64,000 bases of DNA, taken from the NCBI GenBank assembly GCA_030066735.1, contig JASJBB010000007.1, forward strand, positions 1 through 64,000. Reading direction: 5' to 3'. Shown piece by piece: positions 52,234 to 59,639 of this stretch (the stretch's first letter is position 1; each line of letters begins with the position of its first letter). Under the pieces are notes generated by a model that did no database searches, was not told where the DNA came from, and saw only the letters and a program-made list of their open reading frames with translations. Both the position numbers and the translations under genes were made by a program. The DNA is from Woeseiaceae bacterium (lineage in GTDB: Bacteria; Pseudomonadota; Gammaproteobacteria; Steroidobacterales; Woeseiaceae).

Positions 52234-52713
52234 TCAGGCGGGACGCGTCAGGAAGTCGCACACGTCCGCGTGTGGCACATCGGGTGGATAATCGGCGATC
52301 TCGAATCCCAGCGCGCGGTAGCAACGATAGGCCGGCTCGTTGGCCCGGTACACGAACAGCGAGTACTCGCCGTACGGGTAATGGTCCTTGCCGACCACCA
52401 TGAGCATCTCGATCAAACGGCGGCCGAGACCGAGGCCGCGGCGCTCAGGATCGACGACCAGCCGCGCGAGGTGGATGCGCTCTTCGCGGTCATAGAGCTG
52501 GCCGAAAGCAGCCAGCGAATCCTGCCAGTCAAACAGGCCGAATGACGCCATGCGCTCCCAGTCAATGTCCGCGAAGAACGATTCGCGAGTGAACGGATAC
52601 CGGAACGACGGGCCGCCCCAGATATTGACGTCTTCGAATGTGGGGAACCACTGCATCAGGGTGTCGACATCGGCTTCGACCACGGCGCGCAGGGTCCATT
52701 CGTCCCGATGCAT
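52234..52713 (-). CDS. GNAT-family N-acetyltransferase
   Basis: This 159-residue acetyltransferase has the acetyl-CoA-binding motif RLVVDPERRGLGLGRRLIEMLM (residues near 85-105) and the C-terminal EPAYRCYRALGFE. The substrate cannot be predicted. GGGGGG precedes the ATG. It is one of two GNAT genes in the minus-strand run. Confidence 0.85.
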   Translation of the reverse strand: MHRDEWTLRAVVEADVDTLMQWFPTFEDVNIWGGPSFRYPFTRESFFADIDWERMASFGLFDWQDSLAAFGQLYDREERIHLARLVVDPERRGLGLGRRLIEMLMVVGKDHYPYGEYSLFVYRANEPAYRCYRALGFEIADYPPDVPHADVCDFLTRPA

Positions 52714-52734
52714 CGCACCCCCCTCATCGCCAGG

Positions 52735-53205
52735 CTACGACCCGGGCATCGTCTCCGAGAAATAGCGGTCAAAAGCGCGGTGCAAGGCCTCTGCTGAAAT
52801 ACCGAGCGCCTGGAAGGCTTCGTTGAATTTCTCCATTTCGCTGACCTGGCGACGCCCGTCGGCGGCGATGACCTTCAGGGCCATCACGGCGATGTCTTCC
52901 TTGTCCTCGTCAGACAGCGTGGGCTTGAGGTCCACGAGCGCCTGGCCGAGTTCCGGGTTATCGGCCATCTCGGACATCGCCCGGGTCAGCAGCTCGAGCG
53001 ATTCGGCGCCTTCCATCTGGAAGTGCTCCTCGATCAGGTCGATCATCTTCGCGGACTCTTCCGGCTCGATCGTGCCGCTGCCGCGCGCGATAAAGATCAG
53101 CAGGGCCGCCACCAGGAAGCGCGAGTCGTACTTTGTCGTACCCTCGCTGGTCTCAACGATCAGGTGCGTCCCTTCCAGCCGCTTGGTTTTGATCGTCTCG
53201 CTCAT
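52735..53205 (-). CDS. TerB-like (tellurite-resistance fold) protein
   Basis: This 156-residue helical protein resembles the TerB/DjlA-N fold: LVAALLIFIARGSGTIEPEESAKMIDLIEEHFQ and IAVMALKVIAADGRRQVSEMEKFNEAFQALGIS, with the repeated D/E-G-x-E metal-type motif. The role is unknown, possibly stress-related. The ATG at 53205 overlaps the upstream DUF1801 stop; a longer frame reaching 53307 is within that gene. Confidence 0.72.
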   Translation of the reverse strand: MSETIKTKRLEGTHLIVETSEGTTKYDSRFLVAALLIFIARGSGTIEPEESAKMIDLIEEHFQMEGAESLELLTRAMSEMADNPELGQALVDLKPTLSDEDKEDIAVMALKVIAADGRRQVSEMEKFNEAFQALGISAEALHRAFDRYFSETMPGS

Positions 53206-53627
53206 GGCATGACGTTGTAGCGCTTTCTCATCAGCTTGACCGAATTGTCGATCAGCTTCTCGAGGACCTTCTCGTCGACGTCCTCGAGCTTGTTGATATA
53301 CAGGCACGACCGGCCCGTCTTGTATTTGCCGAGCTTTTTCATCTGTGCCTCGAAGGGCTCGAACCCGGGGATGATATAGACCGCAAGATTCTGTTTGCGC
53401 GGCGACAGCCCCGTCAACATGAACTCGCCCTCACGGCCGCTCTCGTACCGATACTGATATTTGCCGAAACCGATGATGCTCGATCCCCACATCGTCGCCC
53501 GTTTGCCCGTAACGCGCCGCATCATGGCGAGGACTTTCCTGGCATCCGCCCGCCGCTTGGGATTGTCGACGGCATCGAGAAAATCGCCAACGCGCGCCTT
53601 CGTGGGCTGTGTCTTGTTTTCGGCCAT
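53202..53627 (-). CDS. DUF1801-family protein
   Basis: This 141-residue protein has the DUF1801 pattern FLDAVDNPKRRADARKVLAMMRRVTG, MWGSSIIGFGKYQYRYESGREGEFMLTGLSPRKQNLAVYI and GRSCLYINKLEDVDEKVLEKLI. The fold is YdhG/CyaY-like. The function is unknown. It is coupled by overlap to the TerB-like gene. Confidence 0.85.
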   Translation of the reverse strand: MAENKTQPTKARVGDFLDAVDNPKRRADARKVLAMMRRVTGKRATMWGSSIIGFGKYQYRYESGREGEFMLTGLSPRKQNLAVYIIPGFEPFEAQMKKLGKYKTGRSCLYINKLEDVDEKVLEKLIDNSVKLMRKRYNVMP

Positions 53628-53665
53628 GCCAGACCTCCCGGGCCTGCTGCTACCTCATGATACTC

Positions 53666-54289
53666 CTAGTGCGAGGTCCCGAATAGCCGGTCTCCGGCAT
53701 CCCCGAGGCCCGGTACGATGTATTTGTTCTCGTCGAGCTTCTCATCGATCGAGGCCGTGTATATTGGCACATCCGGGTGCGCTTCCTCCACGAGACTCAG
53801 GCCCTCCTCGCAAGTGACGATGCAGATGACGACGATCTTGCCGGCGCCGGCCTTCTTGAGTACGTCGATCGCGGCCGCTGTCGACCCGCCTGTCGCCAGC
53901 ATCGGGTCGATCAGGATACAGGTACCGCCATCGACCTGCGGCGGAAAGCGCTCGTAGTAGCTGACGGGCTGCTTGGTTTCCTCGTCACGGTATAGTCCGA
54001 CAAAGCCGACTCGAGCCGTCGGCACGAGCTCGAGTATGCCCTCGAGCATACCGACCCCGGCCCGCAGGATGGGCACGACGACAATGTCGGTGTCGATCTT
54101 GTGGCACTTTGCGATGGCCAGCGGCGTCTGGACATCCACCTCCTTCGTCTTGATGTGCTTGAGCGCCTCGTAGCACAGGAACTGGGTGATCTCGGTCGCG
54201 AGTTCGCGAAAGCGCTTGTGCCCCGTCTCGATGTCGCGAATGAGTGCGAGCTTGTGCTGCACGCAGGGGTGGTCGATTTGTACATGCAT
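53666..54289 (-). CDS. upp: Uracil phosphoribosyltransferase
   Basis: It salvages uracil to UMP using PRPP. The 207-residue protein has PILRAGVGMLEG, the PRPP-binding IDPMLATGGSTAAAID (about 128-143) and the uracil-binding C-terminus YIVPGLGDAGDRLFGT. The ATG at 54289 has GGGAG about 9 bases upstream. It sits between small VOC and DUF1801 genes, and 16 kb from pyrC, so no pyrimidine operon is evident. Confidence 0.95.
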   Translation of the reverse strand: MHVQIDHPCVQHKLALIRDIETGHKRFRELATEITQFLCYEALKHIKTKEVDVQTPLAIAKCHKIDTDIVVVPILRAGVGMLEGILELVPTARVGFVGLYRDEETKQPVSYYERFPPQVDGGTCILIDPMLATGGSTAAAIDVLKKAGAGKIVVICIVTCEEGLSLVEEAHPDVPIYTASIDEKLDENKYIVPGLGDAGDRLFGTSH

Positions 54290-54302
54290 TAAGCGGTCTC
54301 CC

Positions 54303-54659
54303 TTATTCTTCTTCTGCACTGGCCCAGATGGCAAACTCGGTGCCCCCGGGTTCGACGAAATGGAATCGCCGACCGCCCGGGAACTCGAAGATGTCCTGGC
54401 TGATAGACGCGCCGAGCTCCTGCACGCGCCGGTAATCGCGTTCGAGATCTTCGCTGTAGAAAATCAGCAGGACGCCGCCGGCCGGCGCCTTTTCGGTGTC
54501 GCGCTGCAACCCGCCGTCGATCCGACCGTCGTTGAACGAGTAGTAGTCCGGACCCCACTCCTGGAACTCCCAGTCGAACAACTGCTCGAGAAACGCCCGC
54601 GTCTTGTCGATATCCGTCGCCGTTATCTCGACGTAGTCGATACGCCCTTCGCTTCTCAT
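54303..54659 (-). CDS. VOC-family protein (glyoxalase/bleomycin-resistance-like)
   Basis: This 118-residue VOC domain has IDYVEITATDIDKTRAFLEQLFDWEFQEW, DYYSFNDGRIDGGLQ and FEFPGGRRFHFVEPGGTEFAIWA, with a Glu in EP as a likely metal ligand. Proteins of this subgroup are unassigned. It lies 1 base after the cupin gene stop in the same run. Confidence 0.82.
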   Translation of the reverse strand: MRSEGRIDYVEITATDIDKTRAFLEQLFDWEFQEWGPDYYSFNDGRIDGGLQRDTEKAPAGGVLLIFYSEDLERDYRRVQELGASISQDIFEFPGGRRFHFVEPGGTEFAIWASAEEE

Positions 54660-54660
54660 G

Positions 54661-55065
54661 TCAGTTCTCCCGCCGCGGCCGTTCGCGATTCTCCGTGCCC
54701 TGCCCCGGCGTTACGAACAGCATCGTCGTCGGCGCGTTGACCCTGGCCGTGTGCCAGGTGCCTTGCGGTACGATCACGAAGGAGCCGGGTTCGGTCAGCC
54801 TGACGGTCTCGTCGCCGTCCGGCAACGCCAGCGTCATTTCCGCATCGCCCGATAGCAGGCAGACGAATTCATCGCCGTGTGGATGCACCTCCCAGGTCGG
54901 CCAGTCCTCGTCGAACGAAAAGCTCGAGATCAGGGTGCGCCCCGCGAAATCGCCGAAACGCTCGTCAATTTCGGCCCATAGGTTGTCCGTCACGTCGACC
55001 GTGTCGGCCGCGAACTGCCGATCGACGACGACAAACGTCGATGCAATGTCCTTGACGTGTTTCAT
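54661..55065 (-). CDS. Cupin-domain protein
   Basis: This 134-residue cupin has the two metal-binding motifs WEVHPHGDEFVCLLSGDAEMTL (His, His, Glu) and GSFVIVPQGTWHTARV (His). It is probably a small metal-dependent enzyme or sensor. It overlaps the GFA gene as ATGA. Confidence 0.85.
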   Translation of the reverse strand: MKHVKDIASTFVVVDRQFAADTVDVTDNLWAEIDERFGDFAGRTLISSFSFDEDWPTWEVHPHGDEFVCLLSGDAEMTLALPDGDETVRLTEPGSFVIVPQGTWHTARVNAPTTMLFVTPGQGTENRERPRREN

Positions 55066-55547
55066 TGGGCATGTGCCTCGATATTGGCCCTGAGCCTGCC
55101 GAGACTGTCAGCCGACCAGACTTCTTTGAGATCGTAAAACTGCTCGAAGATCGGCACGTCGTCGGGCAGCGTCACGAAGGGCATCTTCGAGCGCGTCCAG
55201 ATGTGCACATCCGGTGCGATGCTTGCCGGGTCGTCGAGTGTCCCGCCGCGAACCCAGCGGCAGTCACCGGGCGAAACATGGTAGCGGCTCCAGAGGGCGG
55301 TGCCGCAGACCTCGCAAAACCACACCTCGCAGGGCTTGCCGCTCGCGCCGCCCTCGAGCAACACGGAACGGAGTTTCCCGCTCTGCAGCACGACATTCTC
55401 GGCCTCGGTCCAGATGTTGACCGCGAATGGCGCCCCGCTTGCGCGCTGGCAGTCCGTGCAGTGGCATGCGTGAGTGATCAGGGGCGTACTGTGCAGTTCG
55501 TAACGGCAGGCGCCGCAGGCGCAGCCGCCTTCAAGTGTCGAGTTCAT
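55062..55547 (-). CDS. GFA/CENP-V-type zinc protein
   Basis: This 161-residue protein has the GFA zinc pattern CACGACRY, HACHCTDCQRASGAPFAVN and WFCEVCGTALWSR. Related proteins include glutathione-dependent formaldehyde-activating enzyme (Gfa), although many GFA-domain proteins lack that activity. The ATG at 55547 was chosen over an in-frame TTG at 55553. The start overlaps the PH-domain gene end by 17 bp. Confidence 0.87.
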   Translation of the reverse strand: MNSTLEGGCACGACRYELHSTPLITHACHCTDCQRASGAPFAVNIWTEAENVVLQSGKLRSVLLEGGASGKPCEVWFCEVCGTALWSRYHVSPGDCRWVRGGTLDDPASIAPDVHIWTRSKMPFVTLPDDVPIFEQFYDLKEVWSADSLGRLRANIEAHAQ

Positions 55548-55947
55548 GGCCAATTGCCTTCAGGAAACCGGCCTTGTCTGCCGGAGAAATCATGATGCGC
55601 CGCCGCTTGCCGTAGCGGATGCTGAGCCGGTCGAGCGAGAGCGCTGGTGATGACAGCGGATTGCGGGTCGCCCTGACCGAGGTGATATCTTCGACAGGCA
55701 CCTTCCAGCGGAACGGACCGGAGACAATTCGAATGATGCCGCGGTCTACCGTGTAGTGCGTACCCAGCAATAACCACACCATCAGCGCAACAATGCCGAT
55801 CATGGCCAGGATCAGGCTCGTGATCATGCCGGGTTCGCCGGCCTCGGTTATGGCGGCCGTGACCGCAACCACCTGCACGACGATGACGACGAGGATAAGG
55901 ACCAGGATCCAGCGGTCGACCTTGGATTTGAATTTCCTGGCGGCCAT
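55531..55947 (-). CDS. Bacterial PH-domain membrane protein
   Basis: This 138-residue protein has two membrane helices (about 12-33 and 43-64) followed by a PH-like domain: GTHYTVDRGIIRIVSGPFRWKVPVEDITSVRATRNPLSSPALSLDRLSIRYG. The end IMISPADKAGFLKAIG is typical of small bPH proteins. The function is unknown. Its start overlaps the stop of the VIT-like gene as TGATG. Confidence 0.75.
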   Translation of the reverse strand: MAARKFKSKVDRWILVLILVVIVVQVVAVTAAITEAGEPGMITSLILAMIGIVALMVWLLLGTHYTVDRGIIRIVSGPFRWKVPVEDITSVRATRNPLSSPALSLDRLSIRYGKRRRIMISPADKAGFLKAIGHELDT

Positions 55948-56435
55948 CAGGCGAAAGTCCGGTTGACCCACACGCCAATAAAGTGTGAGAGGACCACGAC
56001 CAGCGCAGCGATGCCGAGGTGTTCGCCGATGATCAGCAGCGGACGGGCCTTTTGCGCCCGGGCCAGGAAGTAGCTCAGGACGGTAATGACGAACATGCCC
56101 CAGAGCAGCGACACGACGACCGCCGTGTCGAGAGGCAGCAGTAGCAGGGGGACCGCGAAGCTCAGTGCAAAGATGAACTTGTTCAGGAATGTCGAGATCG
56201 TCGCTGCCCAGACGTGGCCGGTCGTCGTTTCCGGGTCGGCCTCCTCGGCCAGGTGGATGCCCAACGCGTCCGACATCGCGTCGGCCACGGCAATCACGAA
56301 GATGCCGCCGAGCACAGCCGCCACCGATCGGGTGCCTGCATTGAGACCCGTAATCAGACCGATCGTCGTGATCACGCCGGATGTCGCGCCAAAGTACAGG
56401 CCGGTTCTCGCGCCCTCGTTCCGGAAGATCTCCAT
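55947..56435 (-). CDS. VIT/CCC1-like membrane protein
   Basis: This 162-residue membrane protein has about five helices. Its start, TGLYFGATSGVITTIGLITGLNAG, recalls the FG..DG.VTT.G.I.G segment of VIT1/CCC1 iron and manganese transporters. The central DAMSDALGIHLAEEAD is also VIT-like. It is shorter than typical VIT proteins, so metal transport is tentative. Confidence 0.65.
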   Translation of the reverse strand: MEIFRNEGARTGLYFGATSGVITTIGLITGLNAGTRSVAAVLGGIFVIAVADAMSDALGIHLAEEADPETTTGHVWAATISTFLNKFIFALSFAVPLLLLPLDTAVVVSLLWGMFVITVLSYFLARAQKARPLLIIGEHLGIAALVVVLSHFIGVWVNRTFA

Positions 56436-56441
56436 CTGAAA

Positions 56442-56957
56442 TTATCCGTTGTTATTCAATGGTTTACCGTAGATGCTGACGTCGTGGTCATCGTCAGGCA
56501 TGCGGTGCATTCTCTCAAACTCGAAGCCTAATTTCCCGATCAGGCCGATCGATGCCGCGTTGTCGGGCGAGATGATCGCGATCAGCCGGCCAATGCCCAG
56601 AACCGATCTCGAGTATTCGATGACCGCAGAAGCCGCTTCAAAGGCGTAACCGCGCCCGCAGTAGTCGGGCAGGGTCGCGTAACCGATGTCCGGAATGTCG
56701 ATGCCGTCGCGCCGGAACAGGCCGCAGATGCCGATCGCGTCCCCGGAATCCTTGAGCACTACCCGGTACGGGCCGTAGCCGTACTCCTCGTAGAGACGCA
56801 GGATCCCCTTGGACATCGCATCCTGCGCCTCGTCAAGGGTCCGGATACCGCGGTCGCCAACATGGCGGACGAACGCCGGGTCGTTCCAGATGGCAAGCAT
56901 GAGCCCGGCGTCGGCCGGCGTCATTTCGTGCAGCGTCAGGCGTTCGGTTTCGAGCAC
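56442..56957 (-). CDS. GNAT-family N-acetyltransferase (RimJ/RimL-like)
   Basis: This 171-residue acetyltransferase of the RimJ-like group has LETERLTLHEMTPADAG, the acetyl-CoA region IGYATLPDYCGRGYAFEAASAVIEYS and SIGLIGKLGFEFE. The substrate is unknown. The GTG start at 56957 overlaps the DUF1761 stop as TAGTG; the longer frame would lie within that gene. Confidence 0.82.
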   Translation of the reverse strand: MLETERLTLHEMTPADAGLMLAIWNDPAFVRHVGDRGIRTLDEAQDAMSKGILRLYEEYGYGPYRVVLKDSGDAIGICGLFRRDGIDIPDIGYATLPDYCGRGYAFEAASAVIEYSRSVLGIGRLIAIISPDNAASIGLIGKLGFEFERMHRMPDDDHDVSIYGKPLNNNG

Positions 56958-57349
56958 TAGTGCCAGAGCCCCAGGATCAGGCCATAGAGCACGAATTGTC
57001 CGGTGTGATAGCCGCCGTCGATGAGCAGCGCGCTCGCCGGCCGGTTCGCAAACTGGTAATTGATGCCGAAGCTGGCCGCCACGAAACAAATGCCGACGAT
57101 CAGCGCGGTGTGCAGCGCCACCCGCAGGTCCGGTTGCGGGCCGAGGATGTGAGCAAAGGCGAGCGCTGCGATCAGGGCAAAAGCGAAGCTCAGACCGAAG
57201 ACCTTTGCCGGATGTCCCTGGCTCGAATTCTCGTCGCGTCCCATTGCCCGGTTCCACGGCTTCAGAAACACGGCCGGCGAGTACCAGACACCACCGAGAA
57301 CGAAACTCGAAACAGCGGCGACGAATGCTGCGATGTAGTTAATTTCCAT
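56957..57349 (-). CDS. DUF1761 membrane protein
   Basis: This 130-residue protein with four hydrophobic helices has the DUF1761 pattern SFVLGGVWYSPAVFLKPW, FALIAALAFAHIL and ALLIDGGYHTGQFVLYGLILGLW. The function is unknown. GGGGGGAC lies just before the ATG. Confidence 0.85.
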   Translation of the reverse strand: MEINYIAAFVAAVSSFVLGGVWYSPAVFLKPWNRAMGRDENSSQGHPAKVFGLSFAFALIAALAFAHILGPQPDLRVALHTALIVGICFVAASFGINYQFANRPASALLIDGGYHTGQFVLYGLILGLWH

Positions 57350-57371
57350 TGTCCCCCCTTCTCTGTTGTCG

Positions 57372-57989
57372 TCAGGGCACGCCATCGAAAAAATCGACGA
57401 GGCCCGTTTCCAGCGAGTACTCGGCGCCGACGATGACCAGGCCTTCGTCACGCTCGAGCCTCGCGATAATCTCCGACGCGTTTCGCAATGTATCGGCCGA
57501 CGTGCGGACATTGGCGCGCACGGCCTTTTCGACGATGTCGTCAGCATCCGCCTCGCGATCGCTCGCCAGCGCAGCTTCTACGGACGGGCGAATGAATTCC
57601 GTGATCGCACCGATGTTTGCCAGTACCTGACCTTCGGGCGATTGCAGGGCGTCGAGCGTCGCCCGGACCGCGCCGCAGTTCGAATGGCCGAGCACCACGA
57701 CGAGTCGTGTACCGAATTTCGAACAGGCGAATTCCACGCTGCCAACCAGGGACGGCTGCACCACATTGCCGGCAACCCGCACGACGAACAGGTCGCCAAT
57801 GCCCTGGTCGAAAACAATCTCGGCCGGGGCGCGGGAATCCGAGCAGCCGAGAACCACGGCGAACGGTTCCTGCGCGTCGACGTTCTCGCGCCGCCGCGCC
57901 TCGTTGCCGATGCTGTGCTGCGACGCGTTCGCGACAAAGCGGCGATTACCTTCGCGCAGGCGCTCGAGTGCTTCGCTTGCCCCGATCAT
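57372..57989 (-). CDS. Beta-class carbonic anhydrase
   Basis: It interconverts CO2 and bicarbonate. The 205-residue protein has the zinc ligands CSDSRAPAEIVFDQ (Cys, with the Asp-Arg dyad) and LGHSNCGAVRATLD (His, Cys), plus VVRVAGNVV. The ATG at 57989 overlaps the methyltransferase stop as TGATG; the open frame extends upstream only through that gene. Confidence 0.9.
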   Translation of the reverse strand: MIGASEALERLREGNRRFVANASQHSIGNEARRRENVDAQEPFAVVLGCSDSRAPAEIVFDQGIGDLFVVRVAGNVVQPSLVGSVEFACSKFGTRLVVVLGHSNCGAVRATLDALQSPEGQVLANIGAITEFIRPSVEAALASDREADADDIVEKAVRANVRTSADTLRNASEIIARLERDEGLVIVGAEYSLETGLVDFFDGVP

Positions 57990-58612
57990 CAGCCGGTCAT
58001 CTGCCAGCAGCTGTACAGGTACTGCTGCACGTTGCCGGTCGGCGTTGTATGGTCCTCGAGCGCATACGACTTCAGCTCGAAGTCCTCGCCGAGCAGATCC
58101 GTCAGCATCTCGATCGAATAGCGCTGAACCTCGAGGCCGCTGCAACGGTCCGGACCTTCGGGGCCGAAAGTCGCGAGAATGAAATACCCGCCGGGCACCA
58201 GTGCCGCCCGCATCGTGTTGAGATAGGTCTTCGCGCTGGTCCGGTTGACGAGGAAATGGAAGGCGGCGCGATCGTGCCACAGGTAGTAACGTCCTCTCGG
58301 CACCCATTCGAGCACATCGGCCGAAACCCACTTGATGCTGGATGCCGCGTCGCCAAGACGCGCGCGGGACTCGGCGATGGCCGCGTTGGCGATGTCCATG
58401 ACAGTGATGTTGCTGTAGTCGGAATTGCGGAGCACATCGACCAGTGACGACACGCCGGCGCCAATATCGATAATCGGCGCCTCGGTCGGCACGCCTGTGG
58501 CGCGAATCAATTCGATGGACTTCGACGGCACGGTCTGGAACCACGACAGTTCGGTCGGGCTCCTGGTTTCGTAGATGTGCTCCCAGTGCGCTTTCCTGGA
58601 CACACTCATCAT
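57989..58612 (-). CDS. Class I SAM-dependent methyltransferase
   Basis: This 207-residue methyltransferase has the SAM-binding motif I IIDIGAGVSSLVDVL (about 47-61), motif II VMDIANAAIAESRARLG and YYLWHDRAAFHFLVN. The N-terminus HWEHIYETRSPTELSWFQ resembles small-molecule (thiol/thiopurine/tellurite-type) methyltransferases. The substrate is not predictable. Confidence 0.85.
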   Translation of the reverse strand: MMSVSRKAHWEHIYETRSPTELSWFQTVPSKSIELIRATGVPTEAPIIDIGAGVSSLVDVLRNSDYSNITVMDIANAAIAESRARLGDAASSIKWVSADVLEWVPRGRYYLWHDRAAFHFLVNRTSAKTYLNTMRAALVPGGYFILATFGPEGPDRCSGLEVQRYSIEMLTDLLGEDFELKSYALEDHTTPTGNVQQYLYSCWQMTG

Positions 58613-58624
58613 TGTGCCTCCGAG

Positions 58625-59635
58625 TTAGCCGAGCTTCCGTATGCCGATTGCCTCGCGTATCTCAGCCAGGTAGGGAACCGAGATTTCGCGTGCCTTCTCA
58701 GCGCCTTTTTGCAGTTCCGCCTCGACCACGCCCGGGTCGGCGAGCAGGCGTTCGTACTCATCGCGCGCCGGCTTGATCTGCTCGTTGATGTATTCGAAAA
58801 GCACTTGCTTCATCTCGCCCCAGGCAATGCCGTCGGCGTAGCGCTGCGCGATTTCCGCCGTCTCCCCGGGGGTCGCAAATGCCCTGTACATGTCGAACAG
58901 CGTGCTGTCTGCCGTGTCCTTCGGTTCGCCGGGCTCGAGGCTGTTGGTCTTGATCTTCATGATCAGCTTGCGCAGGCGTTTCTCGTCGGCAAACAGCGGA
59001 ATCGTGTTGTTGTAGCTCTTGGACATCTTGCGGCCATCGAGTCCTTTGAGCACGGCCGTATCCTCGCCAATCACTGCTTCCGGCAGCACGAAGACGTCGC
59101 CGTAGTGGTGATTGAAGCGCTGCGCAATATCGCGCGCCATCTCGACATGCTGCTTCTGATCCTGGCCTACGGGTACCTTCGTCGACTTGAACATCAGGAT
59201 GTCGGCCGCCATCAGGATCGGGTAGCTGTAAAGCGCCATCGTGATGCCCTTGTCCGGATCCTTGTTACCGCCCTCGACGTTGAGCTGGACCTGGGCCTTG
59301 TAGGAATGCGCGCGATTCATGAGCCCCTTGGCGGTCATGCCGTGCAGTATCCAGGTGAGCTCGGGAATTTCCGGAATGTCGGACTGGCGGTAGAAGCACG
59401 CGTGCTCGGTATCGAGGCCAAGGGCCAGCCAGGACGCGGCGATTTCGAGCGTCGACTGCCCGATCTTGTCCGGGTCCTCGTTCTTGGCAAGCGAGTGATA
59501 GTCCGCCAGAAAATAAAAATGCCGGGTCTCGAGGTCCTTGCTGGCCTCGATGCCCGGGCGAATCGCGCCAACGTAGTTGCCGATATGCGGCGTCCCCGTG
59601 GTCGTGATGCCGGTGAGATAGATATCCTCGCCCAT
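58625..59635 (-). CDS. trpS: Tryptophanyl-tRNA synthetase
   Basis: It charges tRNA-Trp. The 336-residue class I synthetase has a HIGH-type motif in PHIGNYVGAI (near residues 16-25) and the KMSKS motif in LDGRKMSKSYNN (near 200). FYFLADYHSL and DQKQHVEMARDIAQRFN are also typical. The start is ATG 59635, only 4 bp after the gamma-glutamyltransferase stop. Confidence 0.96.
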   Translation of the reverse strand: MGEDIYLTGITTTGTPHIGNYVGAIRPGIEASKDLETRHFYFLADYHSLAKNEDPDKIGQSTLEIAASWLALGLDTEHACFYRQSDIPEIPELTWILHGMTAKGLMNRAHSYKAQVQLNVEGGNKDPDKGITMALYSYPILMAADILMFKSTKVPVGQDQKQHVEMARDIAQRFNHHYGDVFVLPEAVIGEDTAVLKGLDGRKMSKSYNNTIPLFADEKRLRKLIMKIKTNSLEPGEPKDTADSTLFDMYRAFATPGETAEIAQRYADGIAWGEMKQVLFEYINEQIKPARDEYERLLADPGVVEAELQKGAEKAREISVPYLAEIREAIGIRKLG

Positions 59636-59639
59636 TCTG